Shown: positions 62,165 through 64,000 of the stretch, in pieces
Layout: every line of letters begins with the position of its first letter
How positions within the stretch are numbered: position 1 is the first letter of the stretch
Assembly (NCBI RefSeq): GCF_026167665.1
Contig: NZ_CP098740.1
Coordinates: 2,542,001-2,606,000 of the forward strand
DNA length: 64,000 nucleotides
Direction: 5' to 3'
From: Streptomyces drozdowiczii
GTDB lineage: Bacteria; Actinomycetota; Actinomycetes; Streptomycetales; Streptomycetaceae
The notes under the pieces: generated by a model
What the model saw: the letters and a program-made list of their open reading frames with translations, nothing else
What the model was told of the DNA's origin: nothing
Databases searched by the model: none
Translations under genes and position numbers: made by a program

Positions 62165-62404
62165 CTACTTCCGCTTCGCGGACACCGGCTCGGCCGACTC
62201 CTCGGAAGCCGGCTCGGCCGGCCGCTCCTCGAAGTTCACCCGCCCCATGTGCCGGTTCATCGACTTCATGAGCGCCCACACGCCCACGGCGAGCGCCGCG
62301 AAGACGATGAAGCCGAGGACCCCGGGGGTCACCTTGTTCTTGTCGAGTTCCTCGGCGAGCGGGACGAGGTTCGTCAGTGCCTGAGTCGCGTACATATCAG
62401 GCAT
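62165..62404 (-). CDS. Small membrane protein coupled to mca
   Basis: A 79-residue protein with one membrane helix (PGVLGFIVFAALAVGVWALM) followed by a charged tail (NRHMGRVNFEERPAEPASEE). ATG 62404 overlaps the mca stop, so it is translationally coupled; ATG 62395 is an alternative. No family was recognised. Genes of this kind follow mca in other streptomycetes as I recall. Confidence 0.75.
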   Translation of the reverse strand: MPDMYATQALTNLVPLAEELDKNKVTPGVLGFIVFAALAVGVWALMKSMNRHMGRVNFEERPAEPASEESAEPVSAKRK

Positions 62405-63278
62405 TGTCGCGGATGCCCGCGAAGAGGTCGCTCTCGGGGAGGGAGGTATCGACCAGAGACTTCGCCAGCTCGTACTCCTCGGTCGGCCAGACCTCCCGCT
62501 GGATGTCCATCGGGACGCGGAACCAGCCGCCGTCCGGATCGATCTGCGTGGCGTGCGCGATCAGCGCCTTGTCGCGGATCTCGAAGAAGTCCGCGCACGG
62601 AACGTGCGTGGTCAGGGTGCGCTCGGCACGCCCGAACTCCTTCCAGCGCTCCAGCCACTCCCCGTACGGCGACTCCATGCCCCGGGCGAGCAGCGCCTCG
62701 TGCAGGGCGACCGTGCGCGGCCGGTTGAAGCCCTGGTTGTAGTAGAGCTTCTGCGGCGTCCAGGCGGGGCCGAACTCCGCCTCGGGGAACTTCTCGGTGT
62801 CCGCGGCGCCCTCGAAGGCGATCATCGAGATGGTGTGGGTCATGATGTGGTCGGGGTGCGGGTAGCCCCCGTTCTCGTCGTACGTGGTGATGACCTGCGG
62901 CCGGAACGCGCGGATCTGCGCGACGAGGCGGCCGGCCGCGACGGTCTCGTCCTCCAGGGCGAAGCAGCCCTCGGGGAGCGGCGGCAGCGGGTCGCCCTCG
63001 GGCAGGCCCGAGTCCACGAAGCCCAGCCATTCCTGCTTGACGCCCAGGATCTCCCGGGCCTCGTCCATCTCCTTGCGGCGCACCTCGTGGATGTTCTCCT
63101 CGATGTACGCGTCGCCCTGGAGTTTCGGGTTGAGGATGGAGCCGCGCTCGCCTCCCGTGCAGGTCACGACCAGCACGTCCACCCCCTCGGACACATACTT
63201 GGCCATGGTGGCCGCGCCCTTGCTCGACTCGTCGTCGGGGTGAGCGTGTACGGCCATCAGTCGAAGCTGCTCAGTCAA
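62397..63278 (-). CDS. mca: Mycothiol S-conjugate amidase
   Basis: A 293-residue zinc amidase that cleaves mycothiol conjugates to a mercapturic acid and GlcN-inositol, central to electrophile and antibiotic detoxification in actinobacteria. Zn ligands are in AVHAHPDDESSKG (His13, Asp16) and GGYPHPDHIMTH. FYNQGFNRP-type and CTGGERGSILNP blocks distinguish it from MshB. I prefer TTG 63278 (protein TEQLRLMAVHAHP) because GAGG lies eight bases upstream; ATG 63296 would add six residues. Confidence 0.95.
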   Translation of the reverse strand: MTEQLRLMAVHAHPDDESSKGAATMAKYVSEGVDVLVVTCTGGERGSILNPKLQGDAYIEENIHEVRRKEMDEAREILGVKQEWLGFVDSGLPEGDPLPPLPEGCFALEDETVAAGRLVAQIRAFRPQVITTYDENGGYPHPDHIMTHTISMIAFEGAADTEKFPEAEFGPAWTPQKLYYNQGFNRPRTVALHEALLARGMESPYGEWLERWKEFGRAERTLTTHVPCADFFEIRDKALIAHATQIDPDGGWFRVPMDIQREVWPTEEYELAKSLVDTSLPESDLFAGIRDNA

Positions 63279-63371
63279 GACTCGATCCTCAGTCATTGGT
63301 CGCCATCAAAGGTGCCGTCCCGCAGGGACGCCGGTCTCGGGGCGGCGGTCGGGTGACGGGTGGGCGGCTTC

Positions 63372-63377
63372 TATAGT
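63372..63377 (+). promoter_or_regulatory. Probable -10 of DUF4307 gene
   Basis: TATAGT, 53 bases before the DUF4307 start and divergent from mca. No convincing -35 was seen at 16-18 bases. Confidence 0.35.
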
Positions 63378-63429
63378 GACTGAACCGGGGGGCGGAAAAT
63401 TCCTCGATCCCGGCACGGGAGGAACGATC

Positions 63430-63846
63430 ATGACGGCGGTGCGCGAGGCGCTTCCCGAGAACCGCTACGGCCGCTCCGCGGACCGGCGCGCGGACCGCAA
63501 GCTCAAGATCATCGGCTCGGTGCTGGGCGTCGCCCTGCTCGGCGTGGTCGGCTGGATCGGCTACGACTACGTGGGCGGCAAGGGCCTCAGCGCCGAGATG
63601 ATCAAGTTCAAGGTCACCGCGGACGACCGCGTCGAGGTGCACCTGGAGGTCCGCAAGGGCCGCGACGACAAGGGCTACTGCACCCTCCGCTCGCTCAGCG
63701 AGAACGGCACGGAGGTCGCCCGCAAGGACTTCCGTTTCGACGACGACAGCGGCCGGATCGACAAGATCCTGACCCTGCGGACGACCTCCCGGGCGACCGC
63801 GGTCGAGCTACTGGGCTGCACGGAGGACGGCGGGGCGTCGAGTTGA
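63430..63846 (+). CDS. DUF4307 membrane protein
   Basis: A 138-residue protein with a basic cytoplasmic start, one membrane helix (KIIGSVLGVALLGVVGWIGYDYV) and an extracellular beta-rich domain with two Cys (KGYCTLRSLSENG and VELLGCTEDG). This matches the actinobacterial DUF4307 family, usually between mca and greA; function unknown. GAGGA lies before ATG 63430. Confidence 0.9.
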   Translation: MTAVREALPENRYGRSADRRADRKLKIIGSVLGVALLGVVGWIGYDYVGGKGLSAEMIKFKVTADDRVEVHLEVRKGRDDKGYCTLRSLSENGTEVARKDFRFDDDSGRIDKILTLRTTSRATAVELLGCTEDGGASS

Positions 63847-63957
63847 CCGCAGCACGCCCGTCGTAACCCCATTTAACCGGCTCTGACCTGCGGTTTCCGC
63901 AGTCGGGACTTTTACCTTCTCCCCCTTTTCCCGGTGAATTGTTAGGCTCGTGGTTTC

Positions 63958-63991
63958 GCCCACCCGCTGAAGCGCATGCTTGCGGGTAGGG
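63958..63991 (+). promoter_or_regulatory. Hairpin in leader of gene beyond right edge
   Basis: A long stem: outer GCCC/GGGC, then ACCCGC (63962-63967) with GCGGGT (63982-63987) and an inner AAGC/GCTT (63970-63973, 63978-63981). A -10-like TTAGGCT lies about 20 bases upstream at about 63942, and a T-rich tail follows. It may be a terminator for DUF4307 or a leader hairpin of the next gene. Confidence 0.45.
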
Positions 63992-64000
63992 CGTTGCTTT

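Noticed and set aside
1..64000. CRISPR arrays, tRNA/rRNA genes, insertion sequences, prophage
   Set aside because: No spaced direct repeats, no tRNA arms, and no transposase, integrase or phage-type genes were seen on either strand.

Overview
The window is chromosomal DNA of a Streptomyces or a very close relative. Very high G+C, GTG/TTG starts with purine-rich Shine-Dalgarno sites, GC-rich hairpin terminators, an OxyR-AhpC-AhpD locus, a mycothiol S-conjugate amidase (Mca), a GTP-dependent PEP carboxykinase, a CGNR zinc-finger regulator and a probable DasR-controlled GH18 chitinase all point that way. I see no rRNA, tRNA, CRISPR array, insertion sequence or prophage.

Layout. 1-3.6 kb: the 3' end of an FtsX-type ABC permease, then oxyR divergent from ahpC-ahpD (peroxide defence). 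3.6-9.8 kb: AI-2E-family membrane protein, secreted SLT transglycosylase with a long structured leader, PIN-PhoH protein, cis-prenyltransferase and aldo/keto reductase. 10-17.2 kb: small lipoprotein, methyltransferase, HPP membrane protein divergent from a CGNR regulator, prepilin peptidase, DUF192 protein, DinB-type protein, BrkB/YihY membrane protein. 17.2-21 kb: ABC-F ATPase behind a promoter that seems to start a leaderless four-codon leader peptide, then a secreted FG-GAP repeat protein. 21-30.3 kb (all minus strand): a Tad/Flp-type pilus locus (zinc-ribbon protein, CpaB, TadZ, two TadE-like proteins, TadA, TadB, TadC, Flp-like pilin, TadG-like protein, lipoprotein, OmpA-family protein). 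The prepilin peptidase at 13.2 kb is its likely processing enzyme.

30.6-41.6 kb: GH18 chitinase with a DasR-box-like promoter site, a receptor-type Ser/Thr kinase, then a catabolic cluster: GntP permease, RidA, IclR regulator and a 2-keto-3-deoxygluconate-type kinase on the minus strand, divergent from a DSD1-fold PLP deaminase/dehydratase and a D-aminoacylase-family amidohydrolase. These functions fit uptake, deacetylation and deamination of an N-acylated D-amino acid or, more specifically, N-acetylglucosaminate to 2-keto-3-deoxygluconate. 41.7-51.7 kb: DUF1206 protein, secreted serine protease, alanine-type aminotransferase, surface protein with a lectin-like region, DUF11-like repeats and a sorting signal, PEP carboxykinase, HlyIII-family protein with a palindromic promoter. 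51.8-64 kb: DUF255 thioredoxin-fold protein, DUF1800-DUF1501 pair, two-component system, STAND/TPR ATPase, small membrane protein, mca, DUF4307 protein, and a leader for a gene beyond the edge.

Caveat: seven genes are broken by eight apparent single-base indels, and seven of the eight are repaired by adding one G/C to a run of 4-5 G/C. This looks like homopolymer undercalling rather than real gene decay. Affected genes are described as whole genes with the break marked.
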